A stretch of DNA of 42,748 nt, taken from Alphaproteobacteria bacterium. Its GTDB lineage: Bacteria; Pseudomonadota; Alphaproteobacteria; Rickettsiales; 21-14-0-20-44-7. The notes under the pieces are model-generated. The model was not told the origin of the DNA, did not search any database, and saw nothing but the letters and a program-made list of their open reading frames with translations. Numbering within the stretch: position 1 is the stretch's first letter; every line of letters starts with the position of its first letter. Below are positions 41,654 to 42,748 of the stretch, piece by piece. Where the stretch lies: assembly GCA_013288575.1 (NCBI GenBank), contig JABDBO010000002.1, forward strand, positions 8,037 through 50,784, written 5' to 3'. The translations under genes and the position numbers were made by a program.

Positions 41654-42314
41654 TTATTGGTTGGTTTAAGCATTGTTTTTTGGTGAGGTCATTTATTCTT
41701 TCAAGCGCTTGGCCAGAAAAAATTACGCCGTCACTTGATATATTTAATCCTGCACTATGCAGCGCATCAATTGCCCATGTATTGCATGTGTGGAGCAAAT
41801 TATATTCACTAATTGCTGCATAAAATAATCCCGCTGGGTCAGTGCTCTTAGCAACAACGCGTGGTTTATTCTCTGCATCTCTTGCCAAATCATCGCTAAT
41901 AAATTTAGATAAAGCCGCAGCACCACCTGGTGGCAAATTAATTGCAATAGTATCTTCAGGTGGGTAGGCTTCAAGCGGTGTTGCGCGAATTCCAATTGTA
42001 TGAATTACAGCCGGGCCGGGAACGGGTCCGAGTATATATTCGCTGATAGTTTGCGGCGGGGCAGTGACGAATGTCTTCTTGCCGTAACCGAATATTATCA
42101 CCTTCGCGCCAGGATAAATTTTTGCATAAAACGCTAAATCTTTGCCGAGCTCTTTAACGGGAATGGCTATATCAGTATGCCATCCGCGGCTAATTATATA
42201 AACAACATCGGCGGATTTTTCATCACGGTTGGTTACAGAATCGCAAGTTTTATTGAATGAGCTACATGCTGTAATAACAATAAACATGAGCAAAAGAGAA
42301 GCATATTTCCACAT
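41643..42314 (-). CDS. DUF2459 (TIGR02117-like) lipoprotein
   Basis: The 223-residue product has a lipoprotein signal with Cys17 (V-I-T-A-C-S). The DUF2459 motifs are visible: S-R-G-W-H-T-D-I near 43-50, G-Y-G near 76, and H-T-C-N-T-W near 175-180. The conserved His and Cys could make a hydrolase-like active site, but the function is not established. It stands alone on the minus strand, 32 bases downstream of the GIY-YIG gene, and may share its transcript. Confidence 0.85.
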   Translation of the reverse strand: MWKYASLLLMFIVITACSSFNKTCDSVTNRDEKSADVVYIISRGWHTDIAIPVKELGKDLAFYAKIYPGAKVIIFGYGKKTFVTAPPQTISEYILGPVPGPAVIHTIGIRATPLEAYPPEDTIAINLPPGGAAALSKFISDDLARDAENKPRVVAKSTDPAGLFYAAISEYNLLHTCNTWAIDALHSAGLNISSDGVIFSGQALERINDLTKKQCLNQPIISD

Positions 42315-42346
42315 GCAAACTCTATAACTGATTTCAAATTATTACT

Positions 42347-42631
42347 CTATAGTGATTGTGCCTCAGCTTTTAGCCAACTTTTTACCAGCTCAACCTTTTC
42401 AGCTTTGGTCATAGATTTTATTTTAGCTTCGCGAACAAGGGCCGCGCTTTTGCTTTTAAAGCTCTTTCTATAAACCAATTTCAATGGTGCTCTGCCGCGT
42501 GTATATTTTGCGCCTTTGCCAGTTTCATGCAGAGTTAATCGGCGTTTTACATCAATTGTAATTCCTGTGTAAAAACTGCCGTCCTTACATTCAATTATAT
42601 ATAATTCCCAAATTTGCTTAGGCTTTTTCAT
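42347..42631 (-). CDS. GIY-YIG nuclease-superfamily protein, YhbQ/UPF0213-like
   Basis: The 94-residue single-domain protein has L-Y-I-I-E-C at 10-15 and Y-T-G-I-T at 21-25 in place of GIY and YIG, Arg30, the family segment H-E-T-G-K-G-A-K-Y-T-R-G-R-A-P-L near 35-50, and a conserved Glu near 68. UPF0213 members are putative structure-specific nucleases. Length is typical. The 117 bases beyond its start to the window end show no gene. Confidence 0.92.
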   Translation of the reverse strand: MKKPKQIWELYIIECKDGSFYTGITIDVKRRLTLHETGKGAKYTRGRAPLKLVYRKSFKSKSAALVREAKIKSMTKAEKVELVKSWLKAEAQSL

Positions 42632-42748
42632 CCAAGATTATGTAATTGTTGCAGCTTTGCAACCCTCTGAATCTTTGAGTTTTCTAGGATTGCAGCTTAT
42701 TCGCCAAATTATGCTAAAAAATTATTTAAAACTACTTTTTTTATTATG

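Overview
The window looks like a chromosomal segment of an AT-rich, Gram-negative alphaproteobacterium. The evidence is the gene content: PhaR/PhaC-type polyhydroxyalkanoate genes, an alphaproteobacterial LolA, a DUF2336 pair, a BTLCP-type peptidase, an NDUFA9-like complex I protein, a long-chain polyprenyl synthase for a quinone side chain, and TTAA-N7-TTAA(C) boxes of the CtrA type. Genes are tightly packed with many ATGA, TAATG and GTGA overlaps. I see no insertion sequence, phage gene, CRISPR array or rRNA. A genus cannot be named from sequence alone.

Layout. 1-928: end of a partial gene and a second Gln-rich gene, both unknown. 936-4147: rsmI, yraN and a dolP-like BON lipoprotein on the minus strand, divergent from an lpoA-like PBP activator; this matches the enterobacterial rsmI-lpoA-yraN-dolP neighbourhood. 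4144-6738: minus-strand run of apaG, a 33-aa ORF, a basic protein, a YkuD L,D-transpeptidase and folC. 6930-9780: PHA locus (phaR, pagL on minus; phaE-like, phaC-like, lolA on plus). 9781-12592: a pseudopilin-like protein, a 4-TM protein and a polyprenyl diphosphate synthase.

12593-18525 is the most interesting block: a LuxI/FeeM-like N-acyltransferase, then a TonB-dependent receptor, a YfiR-like periplasmic protein and a sensor histidine kinase in a tightly coupled operon, then a Sel1-repeat protein. Both the acyltransferase and the receptor operon have a CtrA-type box upstream. The only other two such boxes I found between genes lie in front of the two DUF2336 genes (28673-31015), which suggests one shared regulon.

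18532-25800: NDUFA9-like protein, an unknown Gly/Ala-rich protein, purA, a tandem pair of small secreted paralogues, tRNA-Gly, an APC permease and a BTLCP peptidase. 25988-28603: AsmA and a BKACE enzyme. 31139-33083: MFS transporter and pyrophosphatase. 33135-41022: an oversized, divergent glutamate synthase pair (GltD-like 732 aa, GltB-like 1893 aa) with altered iron-sulfur cysteine spacing and an operator-like palindrome over its likely promoter. 41321-42631: tRNA-Thr, a 47-aa lipoprotein, a DUF2459 lipoprotein and a GIY-YIG protein. Three GC-rich hairpin elements sit directly behind stop codons at about 6.9, 23.3 and 28.6 kb and appear to be a repeat family.
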